Shown piece after piece: positions 48,809-60,419 of a DNA stretch of 64,000 nucleotides (position 1 is the first letter of the stretch; every line of letters begins with the position of its first letter). The notes under the pieces were generated by a model. That model was not told the origin of the DNA and did not search any database. It saw nothing but the letters and a program-made list of their open reading frames with translations. The position numbers were made by a program, and so were the translations under genes. The stretch comes from Progne subis subis (taxonomy: Eukaryota > Chordata > Aves > Passeriformes > Hirundinidae), in NCBI GenBank assembly GCA_022316685.1, contig JAKJHU010001083.1:29901-93900 (forward strand), read 5' to 3'.

Positions 48809-51800
48809 ATGGGTCTGTCTCATTTAACCCCTGATAGAGATCTCTAAAACAACTTAAGCACCTTTTACGCGACCACAACAGTACTTTACCTAAGCAAGAG
48901 CTAAAAGATCTTTAGAATGGACTCTAGTTAACTTTCCCAGTGCTGACCGTTCAGCTGTCTTTACCAGAGACTTTTGGGACTCAGTTGGAAATCGACTCTT
49001 TAATGATATTTCACAAAAGAATTTTGCTGTTGTTGAACTTGTACCTGCTTGCAGAGCTCTCGTTGAGCTCTTTGCTGCAAAAAAGGCCGCTGCAGCTGCG
49101 GCATCTAGTCCCGCTGGTCCCGGAGATCCCCTCAGCACGGCTGCGGGTCTGCAGCAGAAACCACCCCCCTCCCCCGCTCCGCGCGCGCGGTTTCGGCATC
49201 CGTGGCTCCATCCCCCACCTGCATGCCTGCAGCACCCTTCCCCTCGGCCCCATCGCCCCCACCGGACCCTGCGGCCCCTCCCATCGCGCCCTCGGTCCCG
49301 TTCACGGCTGGAATTCCTGTTACCGGTGCTCCCTCCCCCGCTCCAGTGCGCCGAGCCCCATCCCCGCCTCTGCCCCTGAGAGCCCGCCCGCTGGACGTCC
49401 CGGCGGCGCTTCTCGCTGCCGGCACCGCGGCGGCCACCCCCTCCTCACCCCGCGGCTCGGGCTGGATCGCCCCCCCTCCCCAGCGCAGGTCCCTGCGCTC
49501 CGCCAGCCACCACATTTGTGGCTGTGGCCGCTGCAGTCGCCAATCTTCTTCACACCCAGGCTGCGACCCTCCTGCAGGCAGCACAGGCTCCCCTCGCCGC
49601 AGCAGAAGCGGCCCTGGCGGTGCCGCCGCTCTCTCCCATACCCGCCGCTGCCTCGCCGCCGCTGCCTTTCAATGAGCCGGCGGTGCTGGCTGCGGCGCCA
49701 CCGCCCGTGCCTGCAATTCCCCTGGCGCACACAGACGCAGAGATGCCCACCATCCCCCTGCGTGTTCTGCCGCCTGCAGACTGCCCCAGCCCCACACCGC
49801 AGCAGACGCTGCAGCCCGTCCCAGTCCCGGCTCCGCGGCGGGCCCCTGCCCAACTTGCTAGCTACCCGCCGCTGAGTGCCACAGCACAGACGGCAGATGG
49901 CCGTGCAAGCCCCGTCCCTGCTCCGTGGCATGCCTCAGCTAGCCCTCCCATCCCTGCCCTGCCCGATGTGTCCTGTGCCCACGACTCCTTCGCGTTCCCC
50001 CCGTGCCCGCCGCCTCCCGCACCCCCAATGCGAGCAGCCGCCATGACACCCCCCCACACCGAGGCTGTGCACCCCGCGCATGCGCAGTTCGTGCCAAGCC
50101 ACCAAGCCGCATCACCGACTTTCATACAGCCTGAGGGGTCCCCCGCGCCCCATGCAGACACCTGCGCTCAGCCGGATCTTGTTACACTGCCATCCCAAAT
50201 AGTCCACAGTGCCACGTGTGCTGCACAGCCCCCGATGCTACAGCCGTCAGCAGTTTCTGCACAACCACAGCCTTCAGCAATCTTTCACCACCCACCACCC
50301 TGCACACAGCACAACAGCAACATGATTCTACAGCGACTTATATGTATCCTTCCGCCCTCTTCCACCCCAAACCTACATGCTACAGTGACAGCTTCGTGCC
50401 TGCCCAATCCTCCCGCAGCTCCAAGCTCTTCTCACATGTCTTCACTGACAGGCTCTCTGCCTCCTGCATCCCTGCCTGTGCCTCCTGCATGCCTGCCTGT
50501 GCCTCCTGCATCCCTGCCTGTGCCACCGCATCTTGCATCGTGCCCAAGCATGACTGGACCACAGCTTGACACACAAACCATGCAACGAGAAGCGAGAGGA
50601 TGGAATGTGGCAGCCACTTTAACAAATACAGGACAGAAAGAGAACTGTTTTGCCCTTGCAGGCAGCTCTCTCAAAGCTGAACATCCACCACCACCAATCC
50701 CGATTTTGGAAGGTCCACAGAAATGTTCTGATGATGTTCAAATGACAGACTGGCATGAAGTCACACATGAAATTTGCAAAGAAGAAAATCTAAATCCTCT
50801 AGCCATGCCTGTGATATTCAGCCAGCAAGCCGGAGGTCCCAGAACATGGACAGCGATCCCATCTCACGAAATAAAGAATTAAGAAAAGCAATAAAAGACA
50901 GTGGCATCTGTTCTCCATACTTTAAACAACTGCTAAAAAGCACCCTGGAAGGACATACACTTACACCAAATGACTGCAAAAACCTTGCTGCTGTGATTCT
51001 CACAGATTCTCAATATATGCTGTGGGAATTCAAATGGAGAAGGTTGCTCACAAACGTACTGCAGATGTACAGACAAAGTACTGATGTAGACCTTCGTACC
51101 CTTACTATGTCAAAGCTAACTGGTGACCCTCCTGATGACCAGAATGATAATCAAGTGAACTTACCCAAAATAGCATTAGACAACATCAAAAAGATGGCTC
51201 GTAGAGCCTTTGTACAAATTCAGCCTGCAGGAAGTTTTGAAAAAGCCTACAACTTAATCAGTCAAGATTCATCTGAACCATTTACCTCTTTTGCAGATCG
51301 AGTGATTCAAGCAGCAGAAAGACAATGCGGTGATGATATAGCTCGCCCAATCATGATACGGGACATCATTGAAAATAATGCAAGCCCAGAATGTAAAAGA
51401 GCAATCAAAGCCCTGGGAAAGGAGAGACCCACAGTGCCTGAAATGATTGATGCCTGTAACCAAATAGGGAGCCCACAGCATGTCGCAACGATTCAAGCAA
51501 ATGAACTTGGAAAAACTATTGGAGAAAAAATTGAAAGGGCTCTCACAGTACAAGCAGCACAAGCTGAAACACGAGACCAGAAACTTACTGAAATCTTAAC
51601 CGCCCTGCATCTAAGCTCACAACAACAAGACAACACTGTTATGCAAGCTGCTGTGACTTCAGGACCTTGCTACTTCTGCAAGCGACCTGGACATATCATG
51701 AAGAACTGCCCAGACATCAAAAGAGGTGTGCAGGCACCAGATCGCAGCTCCACCTGTAAAAAGGGAAAGTATCCTGCCTGGCAGTATCCAGCCAGACAGG

Positions 51801-51859
51801 ACACAGCAGAAAATACAATCAAAAAAACTCCAAGGGGAGCGCGCCGCGCCATCGCGTGA
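48809..51859 (+). pseudogene. gag: gag of plus-strand betaretrovirus-like provirus
   Basis: ATG at 48809 starts MGLSHLTPDRD, a candidate N-myristoylation site. Stops interrupt the matrix region, and a 48935-49380 frame ends in an Ala/Pro-rich stretch. A Pro/Ala-rich segment is open from 49518 to 50882, with a small PVPPASL repeat at about 50450-50525. Capsid-nucleocapsid is a separate open frame from 50774 (about 361 codons): DSDPISRNKELRKAIKD, a major-homology-like QDSSEPFTSFADRVIQAAE, and one zinc knuckle CYFCKRPGHIMKNC near 51667. The two frames overlap and differ, so at least one shift separates them. Confidence 0.75.
50440..50530 (+). repeat. In-frame tandem repeat in gag (PVPPASL units)
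   Basis: Four 24-30 bp copies of 'cctgcctgtgcctcctgcatc' encode LPVPPA(S/C) repeats. Confidence 0.7.
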
Positions 51860-51929
51860 AAAACAAGTAATGGCACCCCAAGCCCCGAGGAGAGATTTGT
51901 GAATACCCCGACCCAAAAGCTCTTGCTTC

Positions 51930-52654
51930 ATCACCAGCACAATCCCAAGTAATGACCCAAACCTACTACCCCCAGGGACCTGGTGCACCTTGGCAACCTC
52001 CAAGCCAACAACCTTTCTAAAAGATGATGGCTACGATTATATCTCAACAGGGATCACTGGGCCTTCACAACATAGGCAAGACTTTTTAGTTGTTGGTAAA
52101 GAAAGAAATAGCATCCTGGGACTGCTTGTTTTGCCTTGTGTGATGTCTGTTAACTGCAACGAAGAATTACTAGTGCTAGCCAATGCCTGCTATCCCCCAT
52201 TGCACATTCCTCCCAGAACCCCCATAGCTATTGCCATAGCATTGCCTATGGGAACTATGGACCAAATGCCACCACGCTGTTTCCCCGTCACTCCTGAAAA
52301 TCCTGAAGTTCTATGGATTCAACACATAAGTGAACAAAGACCAATGCTAACTTGTGAGTTGTCAAATGGTGGGCTTCAAGTTAACATCAAAGGATGATCG
52401 ATACCGGCGCAGATGTTTCTGTGATCTCTTCTTACTATTGGCCAAGAGATTGGAAGTTAGTAACTCCCCCAGGTACCCTCACAGGCATCGGAGGTGTCAC
52501 TCCGTGCTTGCAAAGCGAATCTGTAATCACCATTACAGGACCAGATGAGAAGAAAGCAGCAATCCGTCCCTATGCAGTGCAAAAGCCCATCACAGTGTGG
52601 GGAAGGGACTTGCTTTCTCAGTGGGGAGCGAAAATTGAACTGGGTTTTTCATAG
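51930..52654 (+). pseudogene. pro: Degenerate dUTPase and protease
   Basis: 51990-52397 encodes a dUTPase-like fold (GYDYISTGITGP, then NACYPPLHIPPRTPIAIAIALP). The segment where a GVID.D.G.I substrate loop is expected reads CVMSVNCNEEL, and no glycine-rich motif 5 is seen. After a frame change at about 52390 the protease is open: MIDTGADVSVIS, WGRDLLSQWG, ending 52654. The protease motif is intact; dUTPase is probably inactive. Confidence 0.6.
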
Positions 52655-54488
52655 GGGCCACTGAAGCACTCGGCACTCTCAAACTAACCTGGAAAACTGA
52701 CACCCCTGTCTGGGTTGACCAGTGGCCCCTGCCAGGCAATAAGCTGAGTGCCCTCAAGGATCTAGTAGCTGAACAACTGCAAAAGGCCACATTAAGCCCA
52801 CTAACAGTCCCTGGAACTCACCTGTGTTTGTAATCATAAGAAAACCTCCAACACCTGGCGATTGTTACAAGATCTCAGAAAGATCAACGCAGTGATTGAG
52901 AACATGGGTCCCCTCCAACCTGGTCTACCCAACCTTTCCATGATCCCGAGAGACTGGCCACTTGTAATCATAGATCTAAAAGACTGTTTTTTCAATATCC
53001 CACTGCATCCAGACGACGCTCCTCGTTTTGCCTTTTCTGTTCCAAGTACAAACCTGCAAGAACCGCTCCAAAGATATCATTGGCTCGTTTTACCCCAAGG
53101 CATGAAAAATTCTCCAACTATCTGCCAACATTTTGTAGCCCGTGCACTGTCTCCAGTCCGTGAACAGTTCACACAATCAGTTATCCTCCACTACATGGAT
53201 GATTTGCTCATCGCAGCACCAACACGAAAACAAATGGAAATGACTCGTGATTGTGTTGTTGCTGAAATCAAAAAGAGTGGACTGGTGATCTCTGAATCAA
53301 AAATACAAGAGACTGCTCCCTGGAAATATTTAGGTTGGAAACTGACAGAACAGTCCATCACTCCTCAAAAGATACAAATCCGAACTGATGTTCACACCTT
53401 GCAGGACTTGCAGCAGCTTTTAGGAGAAATTAACTGGGTCAGGCCTATCCTAGGAATCACAGCTGATGAACTTGCTCCACTTTTTGATTTGCTGAAGGGG
53501 ACAATGACATCAGATCCCCCAGATCCCTCACTCCTAAGGCTCACAAGGCCTTAGAAGAAATTACTAGTGCTCTGCAGAGCAGGCAAGCACATCGCTGTGT
53601 CCCTGACAAACCCTTTTTCCTTGCAATCTAGGAGAAAAGCTGAGACTGTGTGGTCTCATCTTTCAATGGGATTCTTCCCACAAAGATCCGTTGTTAATAA
53701 TTGAATGGGTTTTTATCTCATACAGGTCGCCAAAGACAATCCTCACACCTTTAGAAATGATGTCTCAAATCATCATCAAAGGTAGAACAAGGCTTCTTTC
53801 AATAGCAGGTTGTGAATTGCAATCATCTATCTGCCCATGAAGAAAACCTATTTTGATTGGGCAATGCAAAAATCAGAAGACTTGCTGTATGCCTTGCTCG
53901 ATTTCCCAGGCATTTGTTCCATTCATTATCCAGCACACAAAATGATCAAAGCTAAATTATGTTACAAAGAAAAACCCCTGATCAGTGAAGAGCCTAGATG
54001 CAGTCACTATCTTCACTGATGGGTCAGGGCGAACGCACAATTCGGTCGTCACATGGCAAAATAAAAATACTAAAACCTGGGAACAAGATGTTCAAAAGGT
54101 TGAAGGTTCTCCCCAAATTGTTGAATTGGCAGCAGTTGTAAGAGCATTTCAGCTCTTTCCAGAACCTTTCAACCTGATCACTGATTCAGCATACGTTGCT
54201 AATGTTATTAAGAGAATTGAAGGATCTGTTCTAAAGGATGTGAACAACGACAAGTTGTGCCTTTGGCTCACCTGTCTCTATCAAATTTTATCACACAGAA
54301 CTAATCCTTATTTTATTTCTCACATTAGAGCTCATTCAGGTCTTCCAGGATTTATGGCAGAGGGAAATGCACGAGCTGATGCATTGGCATCAGCTGCATC
54401 TGATGAGGAAGGTGCAGCAATCATTGAAATTCTACCTCAGTGCTTGCTGCAACCACCTTACCTAACACTGTTGAACAAGCCAAACTGA
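52655..54488 (+). pseudogene. pol: Reverse transcriptase and RNase H of plus-strand provirus
   Basis: The RT N-terminus (VDQWPLPGNKLSALKDL) is followed by a stop and frame change near 52830. 52862-53554 then holds LLQDLRKINAVIENMG, IDLKDCFFNIPLHPDD, LPQGMKNSPTICQHF and the catalytic YMDDLL at about 53195. The connection domain is shifted near 53540-53830. RNase H is open at 53985-54488 with IFTDGSGRT, VELAAVVRAFQ, ITDSAYVANV and GNARADAL, carrying the acidic residues expected. Confidence 0.78.
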
Positions 54489-55365
54489 GTCATGCATTTT
54501 TTCACCAAAATGCACAGGCAATCAAACGAGATTTTCACTTACCTAGAACAAGCACAAAATATTGTACGGCTTGCCCAAACTGTCAGCAGGTTCAACCTCT
54601 CCCTTCCTCAGGAGCCACCAACCCAAGGGGGTTGGAAAGTTTACAGAAATGGCAAACAGATGTTACTAAGTACCTCTTTTGGGAAACTTAAAAATATCCA
54701 TGTCTCTATTGATACATTTTCAAATGCAGTTTTTGCTTCTGTACATGCAGGAGAAACAGCTAAGCATGTTTGCCAGCATTTTTCACAAGCTTTCTCCTAT
54801 TTAGGTGTCCCCCAAGAAATTAAAACTGATAATGGTCCTTCATACACCTCACAAGAATTAGCTGCATTCCTGAATGACTGGGGTGTTCGCCATACATTTG
54901 GCATTCCTTACTCTCCCACGAGTCAAGGAATCATAGAAAGAACACACCAAACTTTAAAACGCATTTTAGATCAACAGAAAGGGGGAGAAGACCAGGCTGC
55001 ACCTCAAAAGAGGTTGAACAAAGCCCTCTATGTTTATAATTTTCTGAACAGCTCTGCAGAGAGCCAGACCCCCCCATTTACAGACATTTCTTAAACAATA
55101 AGAAAGCAAAACTGAAAGAGCACCCCCCAGTTTTAATTAAAACCTAGATTCAGGACAAATTGAAGGACCATACAATCTTATAACATGGGGGAAGGGGTTT
55201 GCGTGTGTCTCCACAGAAAAAGGACTCCGGTGGATTCCAGCAAAGAACGTGAAACCGTACCACGCATCGAAGCCCGCTGAGACCCCCACATCAGCCAGTA
55301 CTGCTGCAAACCAAGAAGCAGCACCCAGACCTGAGCTGCGCAGAATCATCAGGAGAAGATGATCC
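54440..55365 (+). pseudogene. pol: Integrase of plus-strand provirus
   Basis: The zinc-binding part (LSHAFFHQNAQAIKRDF, CTACPNCQQ) and the first catalytic Asp (WQTDVT) are in one frame. A one-base loss near 54680 moves the rest, IKTDNGPSYT (second Asp) and GIIERTHQTLK (Glu), to another frame. A stop at 55092 separates the C-terminal domain, which resumes as GLRWIPAKNVKPYHA. Confidence 0.72.
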
Positions 55366-56737
55366 GCCAAAAGCAGCCCAAGAAAAGACTGAAGTTTTAT
55401 CATTTGCGCGCGTGCATGTTACTTTTGTTTTCTTGTTTTAGTTTTGTAGTGAAGCTTTACCTGTAAGTCAACCAAAGACAAATGTCTGGGTTGCTTTAGC
55501 CAAATCTGCAGGCTCTGACACCATCTGTCTATCCAACACAAGCCCTGACAAACCTTTTTCCACCTGTTTAGTCGGAGTGCCTCTTCCAGAGGTTTTGACA
55601 ATGTTACTTTTGACAAATACTGGCCTATTGATTATCATCACATATCCCCAACTCCCAGCCAAAAACACCAAACTTATATTGACAATTCTAAAGTTGATAA
55701 ATCTGACCTCCAAGAGCTAGAAATCCTAGGCTCATTAACTATGAGCACCTGTTACTTCTTTCATTTCCGAGGAGAAAATGGCCCTCATTTAAACGTTACC
55801 CCTTATCACCCAGTTTATAGCAACATGACTTCTTGGTGCAATCAAACTAAGCTTCTCATGTATGATGAGCCCCACGCAGATCGTTTTAAAACTTCCTATT
55901 CGGTTTCCTAAAGGGATTTGGCTCATCTGTGGAGATAGGGCCTGGCAAGGTATACCTTCAAAAATAGATGGTGGTCCTTGTGCCATGGGACAACTTACAA
56001 TAATTGCTCCCAGTGTCAAAAAAGTAGTCAAAAAGAAAAGCAGGAGGATTAGATCCTCCTGGGGACATCAGTATGAGAGCAACTGTGATAGTAATTTCCA
56101 TCCTTGGAACTCAGGAGAGTCAATTGCTGCTAGCATTTTCCTGCCTCAGCTAAGCTCCGCAATTGCCTTAAAACAGCTGAACAAGTTAGGATGCTGGCTC
56201 AGCAAAGAAGTAAATGCCACCTCTACTATAATCAGTGACTTGCTAACCGATGAGGAAGCAATCAGACATGCCACTTTACAAAACAGAGCTGCCATTGACT
56301 ACCTTCTTCTGGCACATGGACATGGTAGTGAGGATTTTGAAGGTTTGTGCTGCATGAATTTATCTGATCACTCTGTTTCCATTCACAAACAATTGCAAGA
56401 ATTGAGAGATTTAGCTAGCCAAATTACAGTAGATGACCCATCTTGGCTAGGCAATTTGTTTGATGGTTTGAGCTTTGCACCTTGGCTAAAGGAACTTTGT
56501 AAGATAGGTTTGATTGTTCTAATAGTAGTAATTGTAGTTTTAGTAGCAATTCCCTGCATACTTCAGTGTGTGCAAAAAGTAATGAGTAAGACAGTGTCTA
56601 GCGTTTTAGTTGTTAATAAGAACGGGGGAGATGTTGGGGAGGATGAAGCCAAAAAACCCTATAAATATGATTGCCTATATTCTGAGAATGTGGGACCTGT
56701 GGGTGAGATAGAATTGAAAGTAAGTTTTGATGTTTGA
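55355..56737 (+). pseudogene. env: env of plus-strand provirus, broken; tail encoded in the LTR
   Basis: A short hydrophobic leader near 55359-55445 is followed by a stop. Surface-subunit pieces continue in broken frames (cysteine- and N-glycosylation-rich to about 55860). The transmembrane subunit is open to 56737: a hydrophobic fusion-peptide-like segment (AASIFLPQLSSAIA), a heptad region, LQNRAAIDYLLLAHGHG, then GLCCMNLSDHS, and a membrane anchor (IGLIVLIVVIVVLVAIPCI). The first Cys of the CX6CC motif is Ser. The last 35 or so residues, with a YDCL endocytosis-type motif, come from the 3' LTR. The TM type resembles alpha- and gammaretroviruses, unlike the beta-like gag-pol. Confidence 0.7.
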
Positions 56738-57199
56738 GATGTATTGGATACTGGATGTATGGGAAAACAGTTATATGACCAGCTGAAGGTCACCAGCAGC
56801 CAGACCCAGGTCAAACGGAATGTTCTGTCTCACCCCCCAATGGTTCATCCCACACCTGTACCCCTCCCCTGAAGTGTCAGGTATCTGTAACCTCATTGGC
56901 ACAGATCCTGTTCCTGCCCACCTCAAGACCCCTTATCAGGGTCTGCAGGGGTGGCTGGCTCTCTTGCTTTTGCTCCTCTCCCTCTTGTTCTTTGCTCCTT
57001 GCTCCCCTCCATTCCCTACCTTTCCCATCCCCACCTCCTAGGCCTTGCGCTGAGCTGCAGCCTGGCAGCTCACAGCAAGGCCTCACATCCCTTACAATAA
57101 ACCCAATCTTCTAAAACCTAACTACAGAGATCTCTCGTCTACATATATCTATGCCATCCTGGAGTCCACAACAGCAGCAGGGAAAAAACAATTTCTACA
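56632..57199 (+). repeat. 3' LTR of plus-strand betaretrovirus-like provirus
   Basis: Preceded by the polypurine tract 'aagaacgggggaga'; starts TGTTGGGGAGG, AATAAA in 'acaataaaccc' near 57096, ends ATTTCTACA. It contains about 50 bp at 56765-56840 that the 5' LTR lacks. Confidence 0.8.
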
Positions 57200-57960
57200 A
57201 TTATCAAAGGAGTTTGTTAACCTGGACAGGTTAAGCAAGATAATTTATCTTTTTCTGTTGTTTCTGGGTATCCTACTGTATCCACATCTTACTTTTATTA
57301 TCCTTTGTTGTTCTTGCAGTGTTCTCAAAGCCACTAGTCATTCCATGTGATATGCTAAATAAATAAATGTACTTTGTACTTGATCTTCTATTATATAAGT
57401 ATCAATGTTGATCTGTGCTAAAACCCAATTGTGCATTCTAAAGTCTTACTCTACTCTACTAAAACATCGTATACAATTAATCAAAAGCTACATCTCTTTG
57501 GTCCCAAGGTACAGTTGTTCTGTGCCAATGTCTTTGTCTCAGCCACTTCATGGTCACTGCTTTACACCGCTCACACTGATGACCGTGTTTGCAGCCACCT
57601 TGCTGAAACATGGAAACTTCTCTCTGCGGGATGGCAGCTTCTGACCTTTCTGCTAAGGATATCTGAATATCCTGGGGCTGGGTTATTCTTTCAATATGTG
57701 GGGGGCACACCAAATGTGTTGCAGCATTATGTGAAATCCACAGCCGAAAATGATTTTCCATATAAGTTTTAGCCTCTGGGCCAAAAGCTCTCTTCACCCA
57801 TGTATGGATTAATTACAGTTTTGCTTTAAACTGTTTTGGACACAGTTTTTTTTAAATTAACCTTTTTTAATAAAAAGGTTTAATCAAATTTAAGTCTTAT
57901 TTCATTTTACTTTCAGTCTCCTGTGTTGAAATAATTTTCCATCTTTATGGGTATAGGTCC
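57200..57960. other. No gene recognised
   Basis: AT-rich sequence between two ERVs. A 106-codon minus-strand frame at 57797-57477 has no motif I know. Confidence 0.4.
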
Positions 57961-60330
57961 TTTTACCCTTGAAGCATGAGTCTAGCCTTTTTCTGCCGTT
58001 CAAACTGTGGTTTTGTCAAAGAGATTCCATTGTCCCTCTTTTAGAGTTGCTCCTAGGTTTTTCATGGCTTCTCCTTCTGCTAAAGAAAAGTATGGTGTTT
58101 GATTTTGTGTTCCTGCTTCCTGAAAAGTCATAATTACATTGCTGTTTTCCCTCTGGGCAGCTTTCTTAGCTTTGTCATCAGCCAAATTGTTTCTTCTTGT
58201 TTTAATGTCTCTCCCCCTCTGGTGGCCTTTCACATGAACCACTGCTATCTTTTTTGGGCTCTCAAAGCTTTAAGAACTTGAATTATCAATCCTTGGTGCA
58301 CTAATCCTTTTCTTTGAGTGTTTATAAGTCCCCTTTCTTTCCAAATTCTTCTAAATGTATGCACTACCCCAAAGGCATATTTTGAGTTGGTGTATATGGT
58401 CCCTTCTCAATCCTTTAATAACAGCAATGCACAGAATAATGCATGGAGTTCACAGGCTTGTGCTGACCAGGACGGGCTAAGGGGACCAGATTCTTTTACT
58501 TCCAGTTTTTCTCCACGAATTATGGCATACCCAGTTTCCTTCTTCTGTCTACCACTCGGATGATACATCTATAAATAATTTTTCTCCTGTTTTTAATTCT
58601 TGTTCTTTCAAATCTGGGCATATTTTGTTTGTAACTCTATGACCTCTGTGAAATCATGTATTAATTCTTCCCCTGGGTCCCCGTAAAGGAACTGAGCGGG
58701 CTTTGTATATTTGTCACTCATCTCTAATCCAGGGAGGCTATCAAGATAACCTCATATTTTAATATTCTGCTATCAGTTAACCATTTTTCAGCCTTTTTAG
58801 CAAGGATTCCCCTAATATTATGGGGGATGTACACTTCCAGTGGTGCCCAAAGGTTACTTTTTGGCTTCTTCTACGAACACAGCAGTGACTACCAGAGCTT
58901 GCAGGCATGTTGGCCAGCTCTTGCTAATTGGATCCAATAATTTGGAATAATATCCTACTGGCTTTGGCTTCCTGCCCAACCTTGAGTCAATACTTCATAA
59001 GCCTTTGATCAACTGTATTAACAAATAATTGAAAAGGCTTGTCTAAATTGGGAACACTCAGTACAGGAGCTTGCAGTAGGGCTTCTTTAACTTGCTCCAA
59101 ATTTTCCTGATCCCTTTCAGTCCATTTCAAGCAATTGGTAGTTAATTTCCCATATAGAAATTTTACTTTTCTACTAAACCCTTCTATCTCTTGCCTACAA
59201 TAACCCCAAAGACTCAAAACCTGCTTTATTTCTCTTTTAGACTTTGGGGGTCCCATGTTCAATATTCCTGGAACCCTTTCAGGTCTAGTTTTTCTTTCGC
59301 TTACTAATCCAATGACCTAAATACCACACTTCTGACTCTACAAACTGCAATTTTGACTTTGATATCTTCAGCCCGTTTTCTCCCAGAAAATTTAGAAGCT
59401 TAATAGTACCCTTTCGAGTTTCCTCTTCACTTTCTCTTGCTACTAACAATCATCCTATACTGTAGCAGCTTAATTCCTTTGGGTAACTCAAAGGATTTCC
59501 AAAGATTTTCTAACGCCCTCCCAAAAAGATTGGGTGCCTCTGTAAAACCTTGCGGTAGCACCGTTCACCTGAATTGTTCTCTCCTACCTGTATCTGGGTC
59601 CTCCTACTCAAAGGCAATCCCTACTGCCCTCATCCAGAGGGCAAGTTCAAAAGGCATCCTTTAAATCCACGACACTGTACCAAATGTAATTAGGAGGTAT
59701 CTGGCTTAGCTACTCCTGGAAAGCGGGTAATGGTTCTTTGATTTGCCGCTCTGAGATCCTGGACTAGTCGGTAGCTACCATCAGGCTTCTTTACCGGCAG
59801 GATGGGGGTATGATGTGGTGACACACAGGACTCCAACACCCCCTGATGTACTGGATTCTCAGCTACCGGTTTCATCCCTTCTGCCTTCCAGTGATATCGG
59901 ATATTGTTTTACTCCAATGGGGATTTCTGGGTTCTGTATTTCAACGCTAATGGGCTGAATGTTTAATTTTCCTACTTCACCAGTATACCACACAGTGTCG
60001 CTAATCTGAAATGATCTTCTTCAGTTAAAGAATAGTTTTTAAGTTTTCCTTCACAGGGTGTTACTTTAATCCCCAAGGCTATTATTAAGTCCCTTCCTAA
60101 TAAATTAATATCAGCTCTGGTATTAATACCAAATAATTCAGTCCAAATTTTTATCTGATTCAATCTGCACATTTTTATTTACAGGAACCTGAAAAACTTC
60201 TCCTTTAACCCCAATTACTGGGACACATTCATGATTTAATTGACATCCTTGTAGTAGTTTTCTTAGGGTGGACCTAGTAGCTTCTGTGTCCACCAAAAAT
60301 GTGATTTCTTCATTTTAAGGACCTATTTTC
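57960..60330 (-). pseudogene. pol: Protease, RT and RNase H of gammaretrovirus-like ERV
   Basis: The protease active site near 60290 reads FLVDTEATRSTL, with Glu in place of the Gly of DTGA. RT begins near 59875 with PVKKPDGSYRLVQDLRAANQ; VVDLKDAF follows in another frame. At the catalytic YxDD position (about 59455) the bases read as YRMI, one of several frame breaks. A piece at 59262-58987 (WTERDQENLEQVKEALLQAP) is the connection region. The RNase H end at 58242-58000 has VHVKGHQRGRD. Non-functional. Confidence 0.7.
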
Positions 60331-60419
60331 AGTTTTATCAAAGGAGCTTCTAGGTGTTCAGTCCTCATTAAATAGAGCCCCTGACCCCCCCCAGTATTCT
60401 TGAAACATTTTCTCATCTT

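Larger units (their letters stand above)
47722..57199 (+). mobile_element. Betaretrovirus-like provirus with an alpharetrovirus-type TM env
   Basis: Order: 5' LTR (47722-48257), primer site, gag with a long Pro-rich segment, degenerate dUTPase, protease, RT, RNase H, integrase, env, 3' LTR (56632-57199). Every gene except parts of gag and env is frameshifted. LTRs differ clearly, including about 50 bp missing in the 5' LTR, so it is old. No target-site duplication is evident. Confidence 0.85.

Noticed and set aside
49132..50161. Minus-strand open frames opposite the Pro-rich gag segment
   Set aside because: Composition shadows of a GC-rich coding stretch; the plus-strand frame continues into capsid sequence.
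57477..57797. 106-codon minus-strand frame
   Set aside because: No recognisable domain and no promoter or splice context; length is compatible with chance.
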